Part shown: positions 7,039-13,477 of the stretch, piece by piece | Position numbering within the stretch: position 1 is the first letter of the stretch | Layout of the letters: every line of letters starts with the position of its first letter | Assembly: GCF_030063415.1 (NCBI RefSeq) | Contig: NZ_JASITA010000002.1 | Span: 316,335 to 380,334 of the forward strand | Direction: 5' to 3' | From: Streptomyces sp. H27-C3 | GTDB lineage: Bacteria > Actinomycetota > Actinomycetes > Streptomycetales > Streptomycetaceae | Length of the DNA: 64,000 nt | Notes under the pieces: generated by a model | Told to the model about the DNA's origin: nothing | The model's database searches: none | The model's input: the letters and a program-made list of their open reading frames with translations, nothing else | Made by a program: the position numbers and the translations under genes

Positions 7039-8159
7039 GAGCGGCCACCCTTCAGCGTGTTGAGGAAGACGCGGAGGGCGTGAGCGCTGGCGGTGGCAGG
7101 GAGCTGCCCGCCGTTGGCCTTGGCGAACTCAGCCTCGACGTCGCCGGTGGTCATGCCGTGGGTGCCGGCCGCCGCGATGATCTGGAACCAGATGGCTTCG
7201 ACGTCGTCGTCCTCGACGACCTCGGCGTCCACCGCTCCGTCCTCGTCGGGGCCCGCCCCGTCCTGATTGGGCTCGTTCTGCCACCCTGATTCCGCGGCTT
7301 TGTCGGGGACTTCGGCCGCGCGCAGTGCCTCGCCGCGGGCCTTGAGAGTGGCCGCGAGGTTGTCGTCCATGTGGTTGGAGTCGACGGCCCGCTTCCACAG
7401 GGCGCCGACCTCGGCCGGGGTGGTGGCGACGGCGGCGAGTGCCGCGTAGTCGGGGCGTCCGCCGGTGATGGCGACCCGCTCTGGTCCGGTGGCGACGGCC
7501 GGGGCGCCTGTGATGTTCCCGGCCATCAGCGCGGCCGGGGTGATCTCCACGTCCAGGGTCGGGACCATGAACCGGGTCGGGCCCTCGTCGCGCTGGACGA
7601 GCTTCTCTTCCATGCCGAGCCACCCGTCGACGTACCCGCCGGCCTGTGCCAGAAGCTCGGCCGCCGGGGGGAGTTCCGTCGCGGCGTAGTAGCCCTTGGT
7701 GATGAGGAGCCACTGGCCGAGGGCGGGGACGTCGCGGAGCATGACGTTGACGCGGGTCGTGATCTTGCACTCGCGTTCGTCCGGGTCGCACACGCACGGC
7801 CGGTCCTTCTTGTGCTCGGTGACGCCGTCGCATCGGCGCTGGCACTTCGATCCGGCGTACAGCTCGTACCACTGGGACACGGCGTCGCGTGGGGGGATGA
7901 GGACGGGTAGCCGGTTGGCCTTGGAGTACACCTCGAACTCCGAGGGCCCGCCGTTTGCGGGGGTCCACGGCTTGACCTCGCCGCCGTACAGCTCCGCGAC
8001 GGACGTGAGAATTGCGCGGCTCGGGCTGGTGAAGCGGAAGTGGTTCAGCTTGTCTGGGCGGGTGTACGCCTTGCCCGCCTTGCTTGTGCCGGACACGACG
8101 TGCCCGATGCGGATCTCTCCGAGCTGACGCATGCGGCGCTGGAGGTCGATGATGGGCAT
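7035..8159 (-). CDS. Gp3-like (phiC31 RDF-related) phage protein
   Basis: A 374-residue protein opening MPIIDLQRRMRQLGEIRIGHV, then RPDKLNHFRFTSPSRAILTSVAELYGGEVKPW, the pattern I associate with the Gp3-like family that includes the phiC31 recombination directionality factor. A Cys cluster (CQRRCDGVTEHKKDRPCVCDPDE, about 103-125) suggests a zinc site. The C-terminal 100 residues are acidic and low complexity. The element has a tyrosine integrase, so control of a serine integrase is not its obvious job; a replication or recombination role is more likely. Start overlaps the upstream stop (ATC...CATC, ATGA). Confidence 0.65.
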   Translation of the reverse strand: MPIIDLQRRMRQLGEIRIGHVVSGTSKAGKAYTRPDKLNHFRFTSPSRAILTSVAELYGGEVKPWTPANGGPSEFEVYSKANRLPVLIPPRDAVSQWYELYAGSKCQRRCDGVTEHKKDRPCVCDPDERECKITTRVNVMLRDVPALGQWLLITKGYYAATELPPAAELLAQAGGYVDGWLGMEEKLVQRDEGPTRFMVPTLDVEITPAALMAGNITGAPAVATGPERVAITGGRPDYAALAAVATTPAEVGALWKRAVDSNHMDDNLAATLKARGEALRAAEVPDKAAESGWQNEPNQDGAGPDEDGAVDAEVVEDDDVEAIWFQIIAAAGTHGMTTGDVEAEFAKANGGQLPATASAHALRVFLNTLKGGRS

Positions 8160-9079
8160 CAGGCGGCCTTCTCTTCGGTCAGGGTCGGGAGGTTGAGGGC
8201 GTCGCCGACGACAGTCTTGGACAGGCCCGACATCCAGTCGGCGGCCTGCTGGACGATGCGGAACGCGGCGAACACCTGGTCGTCGCAGACGACGGGGATC
8301 AGCCGGTAGCCCTCCGGGCGCAGGTGCAGCACCACCCCGGTGGAGTGCGTCGCGGGCATCGGCACGGTGGACCCGTCCCGCAGCCACGCGACTTCGGCCT
8401 TGCGGTACGCGGACATCTGCAACGCGGCCTCGGGGTAGACGCCCTTGACGTCCAGCTCTCCGCCGGTCTTCGTGTCGCCCATCAGCACGGTGTCCGCCGG
8501 GATCTCGAACCGGGCCGCGATGAGCGGGGACCGCAGGAGGTAGTCGAGCGTTCCGGCGTACCCGGCAGTGCGGTTGCCGACGACCATCTCTGATGCCTCG
8601 AAGGTGACCTGCCACTCCTCGACGAACCGCAGGAAGTTGTGGAGGTACGGGGCCATCTCCGGGGCGTCGACCAGGTCGGCTGGCATCGGTTCGCCGAGGA
8701 CGTGGGCCTCGATGATGCTGTGGACGGCTGAGCCGATGTCGGCGCGCTCGTCCTTCTTGCGGAGTGGGGCGCGGCGGAGCCAGTCGTACATCTTGGTGCG
8801 CGTCTCGGTGCGGAGTGAGGCGCGGATGAGGGTGGGCAGGTTGTCGAACGCGACTTCCGCGACGAGGTTGGCGGCCCACATGGCGAGGACGTCGCCCTTG
8901 GTGGAGCCCTGGGAAAGGATGGTGGTGACGCGGCGGTACTTGTCGCCGGTGACCTTGTCGCGGTACCAGCCTTGGGAGGGCTTGGGGATGCGGTCGGGTC
9001 CGGTGGGTGCGGGGGCCGCGGCTTTGCGCCTGCGGCCGGCGGCCGGGGCCGAAGCCCCGGCCAGCGCGGTGTTGTTCAT
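8159..9079 (-). CDS. PD-(D/E)XK nuclease (RecB/Cas4-like exonuclease)
   Basis: A 306-residue protein with the PD-(D/E)XK order: GSAVH (H120), GTLDYLL (D179), VLMGDTKTGG (D202, K204) and the helical QMSAYRKAE (221-229). This is the RecB-like arrangement seen in phage exonucleases that supply single-stranded ends for recombination. It sits next to the Gp3-like protein and a DnaQ exonuclease. Its ATG overlaps the upstream stop. The first 30 residues are Ala/Pro-rich and probably disordered. Confidence 0.85.
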   Translation of the reverse strand: MNNTALAGASAPAAGRRRKAAAPAPTGPDRIPKPSQGWYRDKVTGDKYRRVTTILSQGSTKGDVLAMWAANLVAEVAFDNLPTLIRASLRTETRTKMYDWLRRAPLRKKDERADIGSAVHSIIEAHVLGEPMPADLVDAPEMAPYLHNFLRFVEEWQVTFEASEMVVGNRTAGYAGTLDYLLRSPLIAARFEIPADTVLMGDTKTGGELDVKGVYPEAALQMSAYRKAEVAWLRDGSTVPMPATHSTGVVLHLRPEGYRLIPVVCDDQVFAAFRIVQQAADWMSGLSKTVVGDALNLPTLTEEKAA

Positions 9080-9717
9080 CAGGCGTCGGCCTCCGCGTCG
9101 TACTCGGCGGCGACCAGCAGCGGGGTGACGACGTAGCCGGTGGGCTGCTCGGTGGCCCCATCGATCTCCGCGACCAGCTCGAACGGCTCCAGTGGGTCGG
9201 AGTCGTCGCCGATCCAGTCGTGGATCACGGTCACGTGCGCCGGGTACTCGGCGGACAGCTGTGCTTCGCAGTGCGCACGTGCGGCGTCCGTCGTGGTGTA
9301 CAGGCCGAGCGGGATCAGGTCGCCCTGGTACCCGGCGCGGTAGACGATCTGCTCGTCGGGCTGGGGAGTGGACGTCGCGGCCGTGGCCGTGCCCTTCTCC
9401 TGCGCTGCGGGAATGGACATGCCACCCGAGCCGGGCGGGCGAAATGCGTCGGGCTCGTCCACGTCCGCGGGCTGGTGCTTGGCGACCAGGTCGCTGACCC
9501 AGTCCGGCATTCCGTCAGCGGGGGGTACGCGCTCGGCGCTGTCGGCGTACTCGACGACGAGGTCCACGCGGTCGATGTCACGGCGGCGGCCGTAGGTGAC
9601 GCGCAGTCCCTGCGGCTTTCGGGTCTGCCCACTTCCGTTAGTGATCTTCGGGGCGCCGGTGAGGTCGATCCGGACTTGGTGCTGCACCTCGCGGACGGAG
9701 GCGGTGAACTCGCTCAT
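9079..9717 (-). CDS. Hypothetical element protein (212 aa)
   Basis: A 212-residue soluble protein. The N-terminal half (EFTASVREVQHQVRIDLTGAPK...RVTYGRRRDIDRVDLVVEYA) looks like a beta-rich domain. A Pro/Ser/Thr linker (about 95-125) precedes a second domain (IVYRAGYQGDLIPLGLYTTTDAARAHCEAQL) and an acidic tail. Start at 9717 gives ATGA-type coupling to the 40-residue upstream ORF. I do not recognise the family; it lies upstream of the PD-(D/E)XK nuclease. Confidence 0.65.
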   Translation of the reverse strand: MSEFTASVREVQHQVRIDLTGAPKITNGSGQTRKPQGLRVTYGRRRDIDRVDLVVEYADSAERVPPADGMPDWVSDLVAKHQPADVDEPDAFRPPGSGGMSIPAAQEKGTATAATSTPQPDEQIVYRAGYQGDLIPLGLYTTTDAARAHCEAQLSAEYPAHVTVIHDWIGDDSDPLEPFELVAEIDGATEQPTGYVVTPLLVAAEYDAEADA

Positions 9718-9836
9718 GACTGCCTCCGCTGCTTCACGGTGAGCAGGGCAGGCAACGCCCGTGCAGCAGCGGCCTGCGCGGGGTGGCGCAGCCGGGCGCA
9801 CAGTCGGCAACGCTTCGGGTCGTGGCGCTCGCTCAT
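9714..9836 (-). CDS. 40-residue basic CxxC micropeptide
   Basis: A 40-residue basic peptide starting MSERHDPKRCRLCARLRHP and ending VKQRRQS, with one CRLC motif. It overlaps the stop of the upstream gene and the start of the downstream gene by four bases each (ATGA at both ends), so translation is coupled throughout. The precise fit to both neighbours is the main argument that it is real. Function unknown. Confidence 0.55.
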   Translation of the reverse strand: MSERHDPKRCRLCARLRHPAQAAAARALPALLTVKQRRQS

Positions 9837-10207
9837 GACGCCCTCCGAACCTGCGTCGGTACTGCCTTCGGCGCGGCGATCGCACACAACCGGTCCGCGA
9901 GACGCAGCACCTGCGCCCCGTACACCGGGACTCGCCCGTCGTCGGCGACCTCGGCGAGGAGCGTCTCGACCTGCCGGTCCCGCTGGTGCGCAGCGTGCGA
10001 GTCCGGGCCCTGGTGGGCGGCGGACCGTGCCAGCTCGGCGATGTCGACGAGTTCGGCGAGGAGCCCCTCGCCGTCCTCCTCGGCGACGGCCGCCAAGTTG
10101 AGGAGCACGGCGGTGAGGTAGTGCGACATGTCGAGCGTCGCGCCGGTCGGCAGCGGGTCGACGGTGATGCGGTACGGCCCGTCAACGGGCATACGGTCAG
10201 CGGGCAT
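9833..10207 (-). CDS. Hypothetical helical protein (124 aa)
   Basis: A 124-residue protein with a long helical centre (MSHYLTAVLLNLAAVAEEDGEGLLAELVDIAELARSAA) and a second helix (QVETLLAEVADD...GAQVLRLADRLCAIAA). There is no signal peptide or conserved catalytic motif. Its ATG lies inside the last codons of a 26-residue hydrophobic ORF upstream and its stop overlaps the next start. Accessory element protein of unknown function. Confidence 0.65.
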   Translation of the reverse strand: MPADRMPVDGPYRITVDPLPTGATLDMSHYLTAVLLNLAAVAEEDGEGLLAELVDIAELARSAAHQGPDSHAAHQRDRQVETLLAEVADDGRVPVYGAQVLRLADRLCAIAAPKAVPTQVRRAS

Positions 10208-10277
10208 CGGTACCTCCGAGGAACAGTTCGAGGAGCCAGAAGGAGAGCCACGCGAGGGAGAAAGCGACCAGCCACAT
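10197..10277 (-). CDS. 26-residue single-TM micropeptide
   Basis: A 26-residue ORF, MWLVAFSLAWLSFWLLELFL then GGTDAR, almost entirely hydrophobic over residues 1-20 with three Trp, so it is a likely membrane-inserted peptide. Its ATG overlaps the upstream gene's TGA (ATGA) and its end overlaps the next gene's start by 11 bases. A GTACC-GAGGAAC stretch in its 3' end may supply the next gene's ribosome binding site. It is far too short for routine annotation; the coupling supports it being translated. Confidence 0.5.
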   Translation of the reverse strand: MWLVAFSLAWLSFWLLELFLGGTDAR

Positions 10278-10849
10278 CACGGGGTCACCTCGGGGGCGGC
10301 GCCGGTCTGCCGGGCGAGGAGCGTGCGGAGCTGCTGCACCTGCGGGCGTACGTCCTCACGGCCGAGCAGCGTGCGGAGCTTGGCAACCTGCGGCTGCACC
10401 TCGTCCACCACCGGGGCCGTCCGAGACAGAGGCAGCGCCTCCAGCGCGTGGTCCAGCGGATCCACCAGGTGCCGCTGCTCAGCGGCCTGCCCCAGCTGGT
10501 GCTCCAACACCGCGTACTCGCGGCGCAGTTCGGTCAGCGCATGCGTCGTGTCAACGAGCGCCTCCAGCAGCGCCGTCACCTCGACGGCGTCCTCCGGCGG
10601 CATACCCCCGTGGCCGAGAGGCACCGGCAGCGCACCCACCCAGGCCACCGCCTGGGCCAGCGTCTCGCCCTGCCCTGCAATGCCGTGCTCCGCCAACTCC
10701 GGGAGCGTCGCCATCACGAACTGCGGGCACAAGCCCACAGCCTCCGGGGCGTACAGGCCCTGCCCGGTACGGGTCACCGCAGCCCGCACCCACACCATGC
10801 CGTCACGGGTCTTCACGGCCAGCGGGTCACGATTCGTGGGGGTACTCAT
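10277..10849 (-). CDS. Hypothetical protein (190 aa) with C-terminal helical repeats
   Basis: A 190-residue protein. The N-terminal half (VWVRAAVTRTGQGLYAPEAVGLCPQF) may be globular. The C-terminal half is helical, with a near-repeat QPQVAKLRTLLGRED / RPQVQQLRTLLARQT that suggests a recent duplication of a 15-residue helix. Overlaps both neighbours by four or fewer bases. No family recognised. Confidence 0.65.
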   Translation of the reverse strand: MSTPTNRDPLAVKTRDGMVWVRAAVTRTGQGLYAPEAVGLCPQFVMATLPELAEHGIAGQGETLAQAVAWVGALPVPLGHGGMPPEDAVEVTALLEALVDTTHALTELRREYAVLEHQLGQAAEQRHLVDPLDHALEALPLSRTAPVVDEVQPQVAKLRTLLGREDVRPQVQQLRTLLARQTGAAPEVTP

Positions 10850-11298
10850 GCCGACACCTCGCTTGCGTCAGCAGCAGCGGCGAGGACCGCGCACGCCGAC
10901 TCGGCCGTCCGCCCCGTGGCGTCGCCCCAGGCGGAGACGTGGGCTTCGAGGCTGAAGATGTCGCCGTAGTACGGGCCCGTCTCGCCGTTGACCGTCAGCC
11001 GCAGCGCGAGGACACTCAACGCCTCGTCGGCCAGCAGCGACGTGGTGTGCGGGTCGCCTGTCACCGCGCACCGCAGAGCGGCCACGATCGACAGCGGGCG
11101 CAGACGGTGCGGGGTGTCCATCTCCCGGTCGAGCGGGTCGGGGAGGTAGTCGCCCTGGTGGTGCCCGTTCGCTGCGATCAGACGGGCCGCAGCCCGGAAC
11201 GCGGCGGGCACGGTGGCCGGGGCGTGGAGCGCGACGCCCGTCACGCGGATTGTCCGCCGGTGACCGGCGGGGAGATCGATAGGAGAGGTGGTCGTCAT
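10846..11298 (-). CDS. Hypothetical protein (150 aa)
   Basis: A 150-residue soluble protein starting MTTTSPIDLPAGHRRTIRV, with an N-terminal beta-like stretch and a helical remainder (AAFRAAARLIAANGH...LSIVAALRCAV...LADEALSVLALRL). ATG overlaps the HNH gene's stop as ATGA. No catalytic motif or known domain seen. It belongs to the promoter-proximal part of the leftward operon. Confidence 0.65.
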   Translation of the reverse strand: MTTTSPIDLPAGHRRTIRVTGVALHAPATVPAAFRAAARLIAANGHHQGDYLPDPLDREMDTPHRLRPLSIVAALRCAVTGDPHTTSLLADEALSVLALRLTVNGETGPYYGDIFSLEAHVSAWGDATGRTAESACAVLAAAADASEVSA

Positions 11299-11843
11299 CA
11301 CACACCGCCCGCAGCCGCGGTGCGCTGCTGAACCGTGCGGTTCCTGCTCTCGATGCTCCACCTGCGCTGGCAGGCACGGCACCGCCTCTCTCCGCGGATG
11401 CTCGGCCCGAGGTTCTCGCCCTCGAACGGGTGCCCCTGGGCACAGTGCGTCTTGGAGGAGTGCACGGGGAGCGCACGGAGACCGCGCCGCAGGTTCTCGG
11501 TGTTGGTCACAGGCTCCAAGTGGCCCGGGTTCACGCAGTGTCGGACACGGCACAGGTGGTCGATGACCAGGCCGTCAGGGATTGCACCGACGAGCGCCTC
11601 GTAGGCGACGCGGTGCGCCTTACGCGCCGAACCGCTCACGCTGTAGCGGCCGTAGCCGTGGTGCGCGATCTGCGCCGTCCATGCCCAGCACCCAGACTCG
11701 GTGACTTTGGTCTTCTCCCAGAAGCGGACGGGGAGACGCTCGTCGCCATGCTCGGGAGGCGAGGCCTTCCCTTTGGGTGAGATGATTCTGTTCAAGGTGA
11801 TCCACTTCTCTCTTTGGTGGGTGGACTGCCGAGGGGCTGCCAT
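11298..11843 (-). CDS. HNH endonuclease
   Basis: A 181-residue protein with an HNH core (LVIDHLCRVRHCVNPGHLEPVTNTENL, about residues 92-118) and a second zinc-like pair later (HCAQGHPFEGENL, CRACQRR). The upstream AHHGYGRYSV...AHRVAYEALVG is typical of the HNH_3 type common in phages, either free-standing homing-like nucleases or packaging cofactors. No terminase is nearby in this window. ATG at 11843 lacks a strong SD, so the true start may be further in. The operon position near the promoter suggests early expression. Confidence 0.8.
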   Translation of the reverse strand: MAAPRQSTHQREKWITLNRIISPKGKASPPEHGDERLPVRFWEKTKVTESGCWAWTAQIAHHGYGRYSVSGSARKAHRVAYEALVGAIPDGLVIDHLCRVRHCVNPGHLEPVTNTENLRRGLRALPVHSSKTHCAQGHPFEGENLGPSIRGERRCRACQRRWSIESRNRTVQQRTAAAGGV

Positions 11844-11883
11844 GGACCTAGCCGTCCGGGCGGCCCCGCTTTACGTGGTGGGG

Positions 11884-12129
11884 TCAGGCGGACGCGGTGA
11901 CGAGCGACTCGTCGGCGAACGCGGGGTCGTTCTCCGCCATCCAGGGGCGGATCACCGTCAGGTCGAAGCGCTTCTGCCGACCGGCGAAGGGTTCGAACGG
12001 CATCCCAGCCGCGATCCACTTCGTTACCTGCCAGTCGGAGACGCCGTAGTACGTCTCGAACTGGGGCTTTGACAGGAGCGGCAGGAGCCCGGCCGGGAGA
12101 GCGACGACGCGCTCAGTCTTCTTAGACAT
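11884..12129 (-). CDS. Excisionase-like winged-helix DNA-binding protein
   Basis: An 81-residue protein with a MerR/Xis-type helix-turn-helix: SKPQFETYYGVSDWQVTKWIAAGMPFEPFAGRQKRFDLTVIRPWM. The recognition helix is SDWQVTKWIAAG and the wing contains the basic GRQKRF. Small proteins of this form act as Xis or as repressors in integrative elements. It overlaps the upstream HTH gene by eight bases. Repeats resembling integrase/Xis arm sites are found both at the att site and upstream of this operon, which fits an excisionase. Confidence 0.65.
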   Translation of the reverse strand: MSKKTERVVALPAGLLPLLSKPQFETYYGVSDWQVTKWIAAGMPFEPFAGRQKRFDLTVIRPWMAENDPAFADESLVTASA

Positions 12130-12415
12130 TGGCTCTTGACCTTTCTACAGTCGCAGTCGAATGTGTGGGCATGCTGAACAGGCGGTGCATCCGAGCGTCG
12201 AGCCCCTCGGTGATGAGCCAGGCGGTGTTCAGTTCGCACCTGTCCCGCGCTGTGCGCCCTGTGCCGGTGAGCCGGCCGATGGTGGCCGGGCTGACTCCGC
12301 GCCCCTCCGGGTCGACCGCCTTGGTCATCTCGGCGAGCTTGTCGAGGGTCAGACCTTGGCGTGTGATTTCGTCACGCAATGGCTGGCCTTCCCTCTTGCG
12401 GAGCACCTTCGGCAT
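12122..12415 (-). CDS. XRE-type regulator, first gene of leftward operon
   Basis: A 97-residue protein with a Cro/CI-like HTH: LRDEITRQGLTLDKLAEMTKAVDPEGRGVSPATIGRLTGTGR, then ELNTAWLITEGLDARM. It is promoter-proximal in the leftward operon and is divergent from another XRE gene at 12664, the usual layout of a phage switch. One TTTCTACAGTCGCAGTCG copy lies inside its 3' end and one upstream of its ATG. Probably autoregulated; target not provable from sequence. Confidence 0.7.
   Translation of the reverse strand: MPKVLRKREGQPLRDEITRQGLTLDKLAEMTKAVDPEGRGVSPATIGRLTGTGRTARDRCELNTAWLITEGLDARMHRLFSMPTHSTATVERSRANV
12142..12159. promoter_or_regulatory. Operator copy 1, TTTCTACAGTCGCAGTCG
   Basis: An 18-bp sequence, identical to 12471-12488, lies at the junction of the HTH gene's 3' end and the start of the excisionase-like gene. 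The exact 18-bp match within 350 bp, in the same orientation, is unlikely by chance in coding DNA. It is probably bound by one of the element regulators. Confidence 0.55.
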
Positions 12416-12470
12416 GGGTCACCTCGTGCAGTTGATGCGGGTGAGCTCCTCGACTTGAGGTGCTGCGACA

Positions 12471-12488
12471 TTTCTACAGTCGCAGTCG
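12471..12488. promoter_or_regulatory. Operator copy 2, TTTCTACAGTCGCAGTCG
   Basis: Second exact copy of the 18-bp repeat, 56 bases upstream of the leftward operon's first ATG and within the divergent control region. Its TTCTAC half also matches the arms of the inverted repeat at 12634-12660. Likely an operator of the phage-like switch. Confidence 0.6.
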
Positions 12489-12504
12489 CGGGTGTGTCAA
12501 CGAG

Positions 12505-12524
12505 AACTTCCGAGAACTTCCGAG
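12505..12524. repeat. Two AACTTCCGAG iterons in the control region
   Basis: Two tandem 10-bp units AACTTCCGAG lie here. Their reverse complement, CTCGGAAGTT, is repeated four times next to the tRNA attachment site (14752-14816). Sharing of an exact tandem unit between control region and att flank suggests one protein, integrase or Xis, binds both. Confidence 0.65.
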
Positions 12525-12633
12525 TTTTCAGGAACGTGCGCACTTATCGAACGCATGTTCTACGGTGGGCGCGTACGCCAGGAGCGCCAGCGCGCGGCGG
12601 GGAGGTTACGCGCCGGTATGAATCGCGCCATGC

Positions 12634-12660
12634 TTCTACTTTTACTTGCGAAAAGTAGAA
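12634..12660. promoter_or_regulatory. Inverted repeat operator before XRE gene
   Basis: A perfect 10-bp inverted repeat, TTCTACTTTT and AAAAGTAGAA with a 7-bp spacer, ends three bases before the rightward XRE gene's ATG. It is unusually AT-rich for this DNA and probably overlaps the promoter, so it may be an autorepression operator with a near-leaderless transcript. Confidence 0.6.
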
Positions 12661-12663
12661 ACC

Positions 12664-13041
12664 ATGGGCACCCTTACCCATGTGAAGAACCAGGAGAACC
12701 CCCACCCCGAGGACTTCGCGCAGCTACTCGCTCGGCTCATGGACGAATACAACCTGTCCGGCAGCGAGATCGCGCGTCGCATCGGCGTCTCCGTGTCCAC
12801 GGTGAACACTTGGGTCCACCGCAAGCGCACCCCCCGCGACGACGCCCTGCGCGCCATCGCCCGCGAGTACCCCAAGTTCTCCGAAGCGGACCTCTTCGCC
12901 GCCGTCGAGCGCAAAGCGCCGGGCCCCCTCAGCCCCGACCGCGAGGCACGGATCCTGGAGCTGATCCGCGGACTCACCGCCGAGCAGCAGGAGATGAAGG
13001 AGATCGAGCTGCGGGCCTTGAACGACGCCAACCGCTCGTAA
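12664..13041 (+). CDS. XRE-family repressor-like regulator
   Basis: A 125-residue protein with a clear lambda-repressor-like HTH: FAQLLARLMDEYNLSGSEIARRIGVSVSTVNTWVHRKRTPRDDALRAIARE. The C-terminal half is helical (REARILELIRGLTAEQQEMKEIELRAL). It is divergent from the leftward operon, as expected for the element's maintenance repressor. I start at ATG 12664 because the only longer start (a TTG) lies inside the inverted repeat 12634-12660. No good SD precedes this ATG, so the message may be leaderless or nearly so. Confidence 0.78.
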   Translation: MGTLTHVKNQENPHPEDFAQLLARLMDEYNLSGSEIARRIGVSVSTVNTWVHRKRTPRDDALRAIAREYPKFSEADLFAAVERKAPGPLSPDREARILELIRGLTAEQQEMKEIELRALNDANRS

Positions 13042-13228
13042 GGCCGTACAACCCTCCGCCCCAGTCGCGAGTCATACGTAAATGGACTCCGCCACTCCCT
13101 GTGAAGGGAGAGGCAGTTGGTGCACACAGAGTGGTCGCATATTCACTTAACAGGAGGTACGGTCGACCGCACGGCCGATGTCCTCCCCCGCGGCTGGCAG
13201 CCCATCGCCTGCTTCTCGGGGGTCCCGT

Positions 13229-13477
13229 ATGTGCATCCGCGTCCACTACAGCTCGTCCGACTCACCTGCGCCATACGACTCGGCCGCCCGGACGATCAAC
13301 GTCCCCACATGCCTCCCACGCGGCCACTCCCTTCGCATCGTGCGGGCTGTTCTTGAGGAACTCGCCATCGTGCAGCCCCCGTTCGGGGCACGCTGTTTCT
13401 GCGGGGCGCCCGTGCGGCTTCTGCCCCGCGTCCCTCAGCAGCGAAGGAGCGAGCAGGTGATCCACCATGGCGCGTAG
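13229..13477 (+). CDS. Small protein upstream of integrase (82 aa)
   Basis: An 82-residue ORF, MCIRVHYSSSDSPAPYDSAARTINVPTCLPRG..., with a CFCG motif (GARCFCGAPVRL, about residue 57). It ends 11 bases inside the integrase gene, so coupling is likely. A GGGGG stretch lies upstream of the ATG. A strong AGGAGG at about 13152 has no start codon at a useful distance, so an earlier start or remnant is possible. No family recognised. The gene-free stretch 13042-13228 shows nothing else clear. Confidence 0.5.
   Translation: MCIRVHYSSSDSPAPYDSAARTINVPTCLPRGHSLRIVRAVLEELAIVQPPFGARCFCGAPVRLLPRVPQQRRSEQVIHHGA

Noticed and set aside
13117..13356. Alternative plus-strand frame after a strong AGGAGG at about 13152
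   Set aside because: No start codon lies at the right distance and the peptide has random composition; the 13229 frame fits the integrase overlap better.
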